From: Tissierellia bacterium
GTDB lineage: Bacteria > Bacillota > Clostridia > Tissierellales > Tepidimicrobiaceae
Direction of reading: 5' to 3'
Assembly (NCBI GenBank): GCA_012518745.1
Contig: JAAYRM010000024.1
Span: 1 to 12,768 of the forward strand
Length of the DNA stretch: 12,768 nucleotides
Below, in pieces: positions 6,992-12,768 of this stretch. A program made the position numbers and the translations under genes. Numbering within the stretch: position 1 is the first letter of the stretch; each line of letters opens with the position of its first letter. A model generated the notes under the pieces. That model made no database searches. It was not told the DNA's origin and saw only the letters and a program-made list of their open reading frames with translations.

Positions 6992-9364
6992 ATGAAGACT
7001 AATAGGGTTACTATAGATATAGTAGGAATGACTTGAGCTTCCTGTTCTTCTAGGGTAGAAGAAGCTATAGGGAAACAGGATGGGGTTATAGAGGCAACGG
7101 TGAATCTGCTTGCTCAGAGGGCCACGGTTGAATTCGAACCAGAAAGGATCGATGTACCTCAGATTATAGATACTATAGGTAGAATTGGATTCGAGGTACC
7201 CATGGTTAAAAGAACATTATTGATAGAGGGGATGACCTGAGCCTCCTGCTCTTCTAGGGTAGAAGAGGCATTAAAGGGATTAGAGGAGGTTGTCAATGCA
7301 AATGTAAACCTATCCACTAATAAGGCCACTGTAGAGTTTCGTTCGGGAAGTATAGATGATGACATCTTAGTAAAAGTTATAGAAAAAACAGGATTCAAGG
7401 CGGAAATTGAAACTGAAAAGGACCTAGATAGGGAGAAGGAATTGAGGGAAAAGGAGATAAAGTCCTTAAAGACCTCCTTCATAATATCGGCAATCCTTAG
7501 TTTGCCCTTATTTTCCGCGATGTTCTTTCATATGGCGGGAAAGGAAAATATACTGACTAATGGATACTTTCAATGGGTATTAGCAACCCCCGTACAATTC
7601 ATAATAGGCTTTAGATTTTTCAAAGGGGCATATAATTCCCTTCGTGGTGGAGGGGCGAATATGGATGTATTGATAGCCATGGGAACGTCGGCGGCATACT
7701 TCTTTAGCATATATAATCTATATATAGGGGTGCCGGAATATTACTTTGAGGCATCAGCGGTAATTATTACATTGATACTGCTGGGTAAAACCTTTGAAGC
7801 GGTTGCAAAGGGCAAGACCTCGGATGCGATCAAGAAATTGATGGGCCTGCAGCCCAAAACTGCTAGGGTAATAAGGGATGGCGAAGAACGCGATATCGAT
7901 ATAGCAGATGTGATAATAGGTGATGTAATTGTGGTAAGGCCGGGGGAAAGGATACCGGTGGACGGGATTATAGTGGAAGGAAATTCCGCCATAGATGAGT
8001 CCATGATAACAGGGGAGAGTATTCCCATAGATAAGACGGTGGGCGAGGAGGTAATAGGAGGAACGATAAACAAGTTCGGTCTATTTAAATTTGAAGCCAC
8101 CAAGGTAGGGAAGGATATGGTATTGTCCCAGATAGTAAAATTAGTTGAGGATGCACAGGGATCCAAGGCGCCAGTGCAGCGGTTAGCGGATAAGATATCG
8201 GGCATATTCGTCCCTGTGGTAGTTGGAATAGCAGTTATAACATTTCTAGGCTTCTATTTTATCGGGAATGATCTAAATGTCGGGATCATAAATGCCGTAG
8301 CGATCCTGGTAATAGCCTGTCCGTGTGCATTGGGATTAGCAACCCCTACAGCCATAATGGTCGGTACCGGAAAGGGAGCCGAAAATGGTATCTTAATTAA
8401 GTCAGGGGAACATTTGGAGAGGGCCCATAAGATGGATACCATAGTATTCGATAAGACGGGTACTATCACCAGAGGTGAGCCGGAAGTTACCGATATAGTG
8501 GCTATTGATGAAATGGGGGAAGATGAACTATTGCGCGTAGCGGCCACAGTTGAAAAGGCATCAGAACACCCATTGGGGCAAGCGATAGTGAGAAAAGGGG
8601 AGGAAAAGTCATTAGAAATTACCGAACCAGAAACCTTTACTGCTGTACCGGGCATGGGATTGGAGGCAGTTTTAGAAGGAAAGGATATACTCATAGGAAA
8701 TAGAAGACTTATGAAGGAATATTCTATATCTACGGGGGAGACTGAAGAGGAGTTATTCCGGTTGGAGGAAGAAGGCAAAACTGCTATGATTATTGCTATA
8801 GATGAAAAGATAAGGGGAATAATTGCGGTAGCAGATCAGTTGAAGGATAATTCTAAGGAAGCCATAAGGGAATTGCAAGATATGGGACTAGAGGTATATA
8901 TGTTAACTGGGGATAATGAAAGGACCGCAAGGGCAATCGCAAAGCAGGTAGGTATAGAAAAGGTGTTGGCGGAAGTGTTGCCGGAGAATAAGGCCGAGGT
9001 AGTGGAGCAGATAAAGGACGATGGCAAAAATGTAGGAATGGTTGGAGATGGAATCAATGATGCACCGGCGTTGGTAGCGGCAGATGTTGGTTTTGCCATA
9101 GGTACTGGAACCGATGTAGCTATGGAGGCAGCTGATATCACCCTTATGAGAGGGGATTTAACTAGCATAGTTACGGCTATAAGGCTTAGCCATAGGACCA
9201 TGAAGACGATAATCCAAAACCTATTCTGGGCATTCTTCTATAATTCTGTAGGAATTCCCTTTGCAGCATTTGGATTCTTAAATCCGATGGTAGCGGGAGC
9301 CGCTATGGCGTTCAGTTCGGTATCAGTGGTTAGCAACTCATTGAGGCTTAGAAATTTTAAATAG
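6992..9364 (+). CDS. copA: Cu(I)-exporting P-type ATPase, candidate double selenoprotein
   Basis: A 790-residue P1B-1 ATPase that pumps Cu+ out of the cytosol. Start: ATG 6992, 8 nt after TAGGAG. Two tandem HMA domains (about residues 4-67 and 72-136) each begin with GMT-x-ASCSSRVEEA, where x is an in-frame TGA (residues 15 and 83) in place of the first Cys of CxxC; C18 and C86 are kept. The rest is intact: TGES (340-343), CPC (443-445), DKTGT with phosphorylated D487, HP with H526, GDGIND (685-690), YN (750-751) and a MAFSSVSVV segment from M772. The last two are Cu+ ligand signatures of group 1B-1. Apart from the two TGAs the frame is clean from 6992 to 9364. I infer selenocysteine because both TGAs replace the same family Cys and each has a SECIS-like hairpin. 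An annotation starting at TTG 7442 would lose both HMA domains. Readthrough as Cys remains possible. csoR lies downstream. Confidence 0.9.
7034..7065 (+). promoter_or_regulatory. bacterial SECIS-like hairpin 1 with UGA codon
   Basis: UGA at 7034-7036 is followed by a perfect 8-bp stem, UUCUUCUA (7045-7052) with UAGAAGAA (7056-7063), closing the loop GGG (7053-7055). The loop begins 17 nt after UGA, within the spacing of bacterial SECIS elements, where a G in the apical loop is read by SelB. It lies wholly inside the coding sequence, as bacterial SECIS elements do. Confidence 0.8.
7238..7269 (+). promoter_or_regulatory. bacterial SECIS-like hairpin 2 with UGA codon
   Basis: UGA at 7238-7240 is followed by stem CUCUUCUA (7249-7256) with UAGAAGAG (7260-7267) and loop GGG (7257-7259), again 17 nt after UGA. 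Compared with hairpin 1, the bottom pair changes from U-A to C-G. Both changes are silent (TGT to TGC for Cys, GAA to GAG for Glu), so pairing is conserved beyond what the protein requires. Confidence 0.8.
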
Positions 9365-9379
9365 GTGGAGGAATAGGAT

Positions 9380-9442
9380 ATGAAGGGAACGCTAGTGATA
9401 GAGGGGATGGCATATGAGCATTGTGAAAAGGTGATACCATGA
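9380..9442 (+). pseudogene. truncated CopZ/HMA-like 20-residue ORF
   Basis: ATG 9380 follows a strong GGAGG (8 nt upstream) and encodes only 20 residues before TGA 9440-9442. The sequence MKGTLVIEGMAYEHCEK matches the start of a CopZ copper chaperone (consensus M-K-x-T-L-x-I-E-G-M-T-C-x-H-C), but the first metal Cys is Tyr (TAT) and the remaining ~48 residues of the domain are missing. DNA around GATAGAGGGGATG is identical to the start of the second HMA domain of copA. Its stop overlaps the csoR start (ATGA). It is most simply a decayed copZ, possibly kept as a leader that couples csoR translation. Confidence 0.65.
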
Positions 9443-9708
9443 ATATTGGTAAAAAAAAGGCGGCACAGAAGCTGAAGACGGTTAGAGGCCAAGTAGATGG
9501 TATAATCAAGATGTTAGAAGGAGATAGGTATTGTGTGGATATATCTACACAGATTCTATCCGCCATAGCACTCCTTAAAAGAGCCAATATAGATGTTTTA
9601 AATTCCCATATTAGATCCTGTGTAAAGGATGCCATATTGGAGGGCGAATCCCAAGGGGAAGAAAAGATCGAGGAGATAATTACAATAATAGACAAATATG
9701 TAAAATAA
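9439..9708 (+). CDS. csoR: copper-sensing repressor CsoR
   Basis: An 89-residue all-helical DUF156-family repressor (CsoR/RcnR/FrmR). The copper ligand set is complete and spaced as in characterised CsoR proteins: C32 in YCVDISTQ, then H57 and C61 in NSHIRSC (C-x24-H-x3-C). This favours Cu(I) over the nickel or formaldehyde members. Without copper it should bind the G/C-rich dyad at 6946-6966 and shut off copA and itself. AAGGTGA lies 5 nt before the ATG, which overlaps the stop of the CopZ-like remnant. None of its ligands is encoded by TGA. Confidence 0.93.
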   Translation: MNIGKKKAAQKLKTVRGQVDGIIKMLEGDRYCVDISTQILSAIALLKRANIDVLNSHIRSCVKDAILEGESQGEEKIEEIITIIDKYVK

Positions 9709-9787
9709 TTACTAAAACATGCATAAAATAAAATGTTCGGGGTATGTAATATGGCAATGAAGATTCTTTATATATGGAGGAAGAACA

Positions 9788-9931
9788 ATGGGAAGTAGGA
9801 TTGAACTATTAAGGGATTTACTGTATAAGGAGATAGAATCCCGGAAGAAGGATCAGGAGGAACTGATTCAAATCAGCGAAAAACTGGATACGCTCATATT
9901 GGAATATCATAAGGAGGCCATGGGGGAATAG
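9788..9931 (+). CDS. Spo0E-like aspartyl-phosphatase peptide
   Basis: A 47-residue peptide, MGSRIELLRDLLYKEIESRK onward, ending with SEKLDTLILEY near residues 30-40. This is the Spo0E-family signature S-x-x-LD-x-LI-x-x-Y. Spo0E-like proteins dephosphorylate phosphorylated Spo0A and hold back sporulation. It has a GGAGG 7 nt before the ATG and is followed at once by a perfect hairpin. It lies 79 nt after csoR on the same strand, so it could be read from the copper promoter or from its own. The call rests on one short motif plus size. Confidence 0.75.
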   Translation: MGSRIELLRDLLYKEIESRKKDQEELIQISEKLDTLILEYHKEAMGE

Positions 9932-9944
9932 GATGCATATGGCT

Positions 9945-9980
9945 ATTAGGGACAGGCTAATATACTAGCCTGTCCCTAAT
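9945..9980. terminator. hairpin between convergent genes
   Basis: A perfect 15-bp stem, ATTAGGGACAGGCTA (9945-9959) with its complement 9966-9980, loop ATATAC. It lies between the Spo0E-like gene and the convergent HTH gene. No T-run follows on either strand, so termination efficiency is uncertain; it may act bidirectionally or protect 3' ends. Confidence 0.65.
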
Positions 9981-9984
9981 GCGT

Positions 9985-10191
9985 TTACCTACTAATACAT
10001 TTTAATAGATCGCCCGGTTGGCAATCCAACTTTTTGCAAATGGCGGCTAGGGTAGTAAGGTCTATGGATTCAACTCTATTATCGATAAGTGCAAATAGCT
10101 CCACATTGGTGATGTCAACGTTTTCCGCAAGCTCTATTAAAGATATCTTTTTCTTCGCCATGATATCGTTTAAGGTTATTATGACCTTCAT
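9985..10191 (-). CDS. small XRE/Cro-type HTH regulator
   Basis: A 68-residue protein made almost entirely of one Cro/C1-type helix-turn-helix: MKVIITLNDIMAKKKISLIELAE, then NVDITNVELFALIDNR, then LTTLAAICKKLDCQPGDLL, close to the YozG-like short XRE regulators of Firmicutes. I chose ATG 10191-10189 because GGGGTG lies about 8 nt upstream and the domain begins directly. A longer reading to 10230 adds 13 residues not typical of the family. The DNA target is unknown. It diverges from the J-domain gene and may act on the region between them. Confidence 0.85.
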   Translation of the reverse strand: MKVIITLNDIMAKKKISLIELAENVDITNVELFALIDNRVESIDLTTLAAICKKLDCQPGDLLKCISR

Positions 10192-10262
10192 CCTATTCAC
10201 CCCTATAGAATTATGCCATCCACCGGACAATATCGATAGGTTCCGTTCTATGCACTCAATTC

Positions 10263-10271
10263 ATTATATCA
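10263..10271 (-). promoter_or_regulatory. extended -10 promoter of the HTH gene
   Basis: On the minus strand, TGATATAAT (10271-10263) is a perfect extended -10 (TGnTATAAT). The -35 is weak (TTACAG at 18 nt). The start would be near 10256, about 65 nt before the HTH ATG. Confidence 0.5.
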
Positions 10272-10360
10272 TATAATTATCAAAACCTGTAAAAAAATGA
10301 GATATTGCTATATGATAGGGGTATATGGTCCAATTGATTCGATAAGGGAGGTTAGGATAT

Positions 10361-11269
10361 ATGGAATATAAGGATTATTATAAGGTATTGGGCGTGGATA
10401 AAAATGATAGCCACGAAAAGATACGGAATAGATATAGGGAACTGGCCAAGCGATACCATCCAGATTTAAATCCCAATGATTCCCAAGCCCAGGAAAAGTT
10501 TAAAGAGATCAATGAGGCTTATGAAGTATTGGGGGATGAGGATAAGAGAAAAAGATATGATACCTTTGGCAGTGGACATAATTTTACGGATGGACAGCAT
10601 TTTGATCCCTCTCAATATGGATTTGGAGATTTTGGGAATGGATATAGTTATACCTACACCACAGAGGGGGCGGAAGGATTCAGTGATTTCTTCAATATGT
10701 TCTTCGGGGGTGGAAAGGGCTTTGATATGTCCGACCTATTTGGCGGCCAACAAGGCAGAGCTAGGCGCGCAGCTGCTCAAACCTATGAATCGGAACTGGA
10801 TATAACCCTGGAAGAGGGATATCGGGGCGCTACTAGAACCATATCGCTTAGAATAGGTAGCGATACCAAATCCATATCGGTGAAGGTGCCTAAGGGCATA
10901 TTGCCTGGGAAGAGGATCAAGATCAAGGGCAGTAAAATGGGCATAGGCGGGGACGTCTATTTGAAGGTGAATTTCGTATTAAAGGACAATGTAGAACTGA
11001 AAGGTCTCGATATATACAAGGATATAGATATATTTCCCTGGGATGCGGCATTGGGTACGAGGGTGGTAGTGGATACCTTAGATGGTAGAATAAAGGTCAC
11101 TATACCGGAAAACATGAAGGCCGGGGGGAGGATTAGAGTCCCGGGAAAGGGATATAGGGATATGAAGGGGAAGAGGGGGGATATGTATATCAGGGCCAAT
11201 ATGATAAATCCGTCAGATCTAACGGGGAAGCAAAAGGAATTGTATAGGCAGTTGAGGGATAGCATATAG
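10361..11269 (+). CDS. J-domain co-chaperone, CbpA/type II DnaJ
   Basis: A 302-residue Hsp40 protein that delivers clients to DnaK and stimulates its ATPase. J domain at residues 1-70 with the HPD motif at 33-35 (RYHPDLNPND). A G/F- and Y-rich linker follows (about 70-135), then two beta-rich substrate-binding domains (ESELDITLEEGYRGATR onward; KVPKGILPGKRIKIKG; IPENMKAGGRIRVPGKGY). The CxxCxGxG zinc-finger repeats of true DnaJ are absent, so this is a CbpA/DnaJ-II protein rather than the housekeeping DnaJ. The start has GGGAGG 9 nt upstream. It appears monocistronic, with no grpE or dnaK near. Confidence 0.93.
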   Translation: MEYKDYYKVLGVDKNDSHEKIRNRYRELAKRYHPDLNPNDSQAQEKFKEINEAYEVLGDEDKRKRYDTFGSGHNFTDGQHFDPSQYGFGDFGNGYSYTYTTEGAEGFSDFFNMFFGGGKGFDMSDLFGGQQGRARRAAAQTYESELDITLEEGYRGATRTISLRIGSDTKSISVKVPKGILPGKRIKIKGSKMGIGGDVYLKVNFVLKDNVELKGLDIYKDIDIFPWDAALGTRVVVDTLDGRIKVTIPENMKAGGRIRVPGKGYRDMKGKRGDMYIRANMINPSDLTGKQKELYRQLRDSI

Positions 11270-11302
11270 GACATGAGATGGCGGGATATGCTTGAAATGG
11301 AT

Positions 11303-11749
11303 TTAGGTCAGGATATCCAATAGCATACCCTTTATATCATCTAATCGCCTTAGGATCTTAATTCTATTATCCTCTATATTTAAAAAATCCTTTGTGAGCT
11401 CGTCCAATTCTTTATCAACCCTCTTCACCAATGAATATACCCTATGACGGCCTCGCCTATCTAGGGAGTTTTCTTTATAGAACACATGGGAATTGCTGAC
11501 GGTAATATTTAGGAACTCCCCAATCAACTCCTTGTATTCTATAAGGTCTTCTATAAAGAGCTTATCGCGCATTTTATCGGTTTGGACTGAAATCCTATCG
11601 AAGAGAAGCTCAAGCTCTTGCCGTATATGCGCTTGTTCAATCCTATTCAGCTTCTGTTTAAAGGTTTCATAGACTTTAGCCTGGGATTTAGACTTAACAG
11701 CTTTAGTGGAATGAATACTATCCATCCCAACTCTTCTGATTCTGGTCAT
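11303..11749 (-). CDS. YaaR family protein (DUF327)
   Basis: A 148-residue, highly charged, helical cytosolic protein matching the YaaR/DUF327 family in length and in the blocks ELELLFDRISVQTDKMRDKLFIEDLIEYKELI and DRRGRHRVYSLVKRVDKELDELTKDFL. The family's biochemical role is not established; it is widespread in flagellated Firmicutes. The start at 11749 has AAGGAGGG 7 nt upstream. It is transcribed away from the long gene at 11873, and both have sigma-D-like promoters, which favours a motility-linked role here. Confidence 0.82.
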   Translation of the reverse strand: MTRIRRVGMDSIHSTKAVKSKSQAKVYETFKQKLNRIEQAHIRQELELLFDRISVQTDKMRDKLFIEDLIEYKELIGEFLNITVSNSHVFYKENSLDRRGRHRVYSLVKRVDKELDELTKDFLNIEDNRIKILRRLDDIKGMLLDILT

Positions 11750-11780
11750 GGAGCAACCCTCCTTACCTCTCTATTATATA

Positions 11781-11807
11781 CTATCGACAATAGGAATAAA
11801 AAGATTA
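11781..11807 (-). promoter_or_regulatory. sigma-D-like promoter of yaaR
   Basis: On the minus strand: TAAT (11807-11804), 15 nt, GTCGATAG (11788-11781). The motility sigma factor consensus is TAAA-N14-16-GCCGATAT. A sigma-A-like TATAAT lies just downstream (11778-11773), so the gene may also have a vegetative promoter. Confidence 0.5.
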
Positions 11808-11815
11808 TAGAAACT

Positions 11816-11841
11816 TAAGAAAAATGATTTTATGTCGATAT
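11816..11841 (+). promoter_or_regulatory. sigma-D-like promoter of the last gene
   Basis: TAAG (11816-11819), 14 nt, GTCGATAT (11834-11841): one mismatch in each box against TAAA-N14-16-GCCGATAT. The expected start is near 11848, 25 nt before the GTG start codon. Confidence 0.6.
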
Positions 11842-11872
11842 ATAGGTTGAGGTATTGACAGGGGGTATATAA

Positions 11873-12768
11873 GTGGAGGCTATCAATCTAAATACGACGG
11901 AAAATATAATAGATGCCTACGGCATTAAGCCAACCCTATATTACGATGTCGAAGGGGTTCTGACCAAGAAGGATGGCAAGGATATCGTAGTGGATGCTAT
12001 GGTGGAGGGTAGGCAGGTATCCTATTCCCTGAGGATAAAGGAGTATATCCAATCCCAAGTAGGGGATAGGGTGGAGGTGGATAAGGAAAGTATAGTATCC
12101 ATGAGGATGGAGGAGAAGAAAACCGAAGATCAGTCGGGTATAGGAGAAGATATAATTGAGGATTTGGAATTGCAGGATCCAGAGGCCAAATCCAATATAG
12201 AGAATCTGGTGAAATATCAAATCCCTGTAACGGAGGAGAACCTAGAATCATTCGCCATGTCCAAGAAGTACCTGAAAGAAATAGTCCACAATATAGACTT
12301 TGAAACCTGTGTCAAGCTATTGGATATGGATATAGATCTGGATGGGGATTCCCTAGAAAAGGTTGCTAGGGCATTGCAGCGATTAAACGAGGATGATGGC
12401 AGGATACATATTAGGAATATATTAGGATTGGATAGGAAGCTAACCTATTCGGAGGCGGAGGTAATAGCGAAGGATATATATGGAAGGATAATGGGAAGGG
12501 ATATATATGATAGCATAATTGCGTTGCACGGGGAGGGGCTCCCGGTAAGCAAGGAGAATATCGATAGGATAATGGAGGTCATGGACAAGCTCCATAGCCT
12601 GAAAGGCTATGAAGATGGGATGCTCTTGGATATATTTAGGGAAGAATTGCCCATCAGTATAGATAGCTTATATAGGGCAAAGCACTCCTATGGGAGTGGG
12701 AGCCTAGATGAAAATATTACCTCTCCATTATATGAGAGATTTATAGTGGAAAAGGAACAGTCCATAGA
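11873..12768 (+). CDS. long uncharacterised protein, 3' end cut by window; possibly flagellar
   Basis: GTG 11873 has AGGGGG 7 nt upstream and opens a frame that runs to the window edge without a stop (298 codons seen). I do not recognise it with confidence. The first ~75 residues (NTTENIIDAYGIKPTLYYDVEGVLTKKDGKDIVVDAM region) look like a beta-rich domain. An acidic linker follows (EEKKTEDQSGIGEDIIED), then helical, charged stretches with no signal peptide or membrane segment. A sigma-D-like promoter and the divergent YaaR gene suggest a motility-linked, perhaps hook-length-control-like (FliK-like or DUF6240) protein; this is inference only. Codon use is extreme: 13 of 15 Arg codons are AGG. 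Confidence 0.75.
   Translation, partial: MEAINLNTTENIIDAYGIKPTLYYDVEGVLTKKDGKDIVVDAMVEGRQVSYSLRIKEYIQSQVGDRVEVDKESIVSMRMEEKKTEDQSGIGEDIIEDLELQDPEAKSNIENLVKYQIPVTEENLESFAMSKKYLKEIVHNIDFETCVKLLDMDIDLDGDSLEKVARALQRLNEDDGRIHIRNILGLDRKLTYSEAEVIAKDIYGRIMGRDIYDSIIALHGEGLPVSKENIDRIMEVMDKLHSLKGYEDGMLLDIFREELPISIDSLYRAKHSYGSGSLDENITSPLYERFIVEKEQSI

Noticed and set aside
6992..7441. The two in-frame TGA codons as nonsense mutations making copA a pseudogene, or a second start at TTG 7442.
   Set aside because: Both stops fall at the same Cys position of two separate domains, the rest of the frame is clean, and both carry the same downstream hairpin. The promoter at 6908-6936 and the good RBS also fit a start at 6992. 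Random decay would not give this pattern.
8254..8778. Long open frames on the minus strand inside copA (also 7741-8205 and 8836-9201).
   Set aside because: They are antisense to conserved ATPase domains, have Ser/Pro/Ile-rich composition typical of antisense frames, and show no ribosome binding sites or known motifs.
9440..9442. A third selenocysteine codon at the TGA ending the CopZ-like ORF.
   Set aside because: Reading through gives no HMA-like sequence and soon meets another stop. The TGA is simply an overlap with the csoR ATG.
11936..12251. Minus-strand open frames opposite the last gene.
   Set aside because: Composition rich in Pro, Leu, Tyr and Ile mirrors the AGG/ATA-rich sense strand. 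The plus frame with GTG start and good RBS explains the region.

Overview
The window looks like a chromosomal segment from an anaerobic, low-to-mid GC, endospore-forming and flagellated Firmicute (class Clostridia or Tissierellia). The evidence is the Gram-positive ribosome binding sites (AGGAGG-like), TTG and GTG starts, strong preference for AGG (Arg) and ATA (Ile) codons, a Spo0E-like peptide, a YaaR/DUF327 protein, sigma-D-like promoters and a feoABC-type iron operon. TGA ends tadA, so it works as an ordinary stop here, yet one gene uses TGA twice at positions where its family has cysteine.

Layout. 1-607: 3' end of tRNA-Arg(CCT), tadA (tRNA adenosine deaminase), tRNA-Ser(CGA). 698-2198: a sodium:neurotransmitter-symporter-family amino acid transporter with its own promoter and terminator. 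2221-3750 (minus): nicotinate phosphoribosyltransferase with its promoter. 3785-4125 (minus): no gene, but a promoter-like -10, a fold whose two ends pair over about 250 nt, an internal three-way junction and a terminator hairpin; I read this as an unidentified structured non-coding RNA. 4158-6783 (minus): feoA-feoB-feoC ferrous iron uptake operon with a near-perfect Fur box. 6908-9708 (plus): copper module consisting of promoter, G/C-rich candidate CsoR operator, copA, a 20-residue CopZ-like remnant and csoR. 9788-10191: Spo0E-like peptide, strong hairpin, and a small convergent HTH regulator. 10361-11269: a J-domain co-chaperone without zinc finger. 11303-12768: yaaR (minus) and a long uncharacterised gene (plus, cut by the window end), divergent from a pair of sigma-D-like promoters.

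Main discovery. The copper-exporting P-type ATPase runs from ATG 6992 to TAG 9364 (790 residues) only if two in-frame TGA codons (7034-7036 and 7238-7240) are translated. Each TGA lies exactly at the first Cys of the GMTCxxC metal site of one of two tandem HMA domains, giving GMT-U-ASC twice. Each is followed at the same distance by a hairpin with a GGG loop, as expected of bacterial SECIS elements, and the two hairpins differ by a compensatory, doubly synonymous base-pair change. This is a candidate double-selenocysteine CopA. A conventional annotation would start it at TTG 7442 and lose both metal-binding domains.

The iron and copper operons are divergent and share a 250-bp intergenic region. 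Fur probably controls the iron side and CsoR the copper side. CsoR is encoded downstream of copA, which fits autoregulation. The Sec residues are confined to the N-terminal copper-capture domains. The transmembrane CPC site of CopA and the CsoR ligands remain ordinary cysteines.
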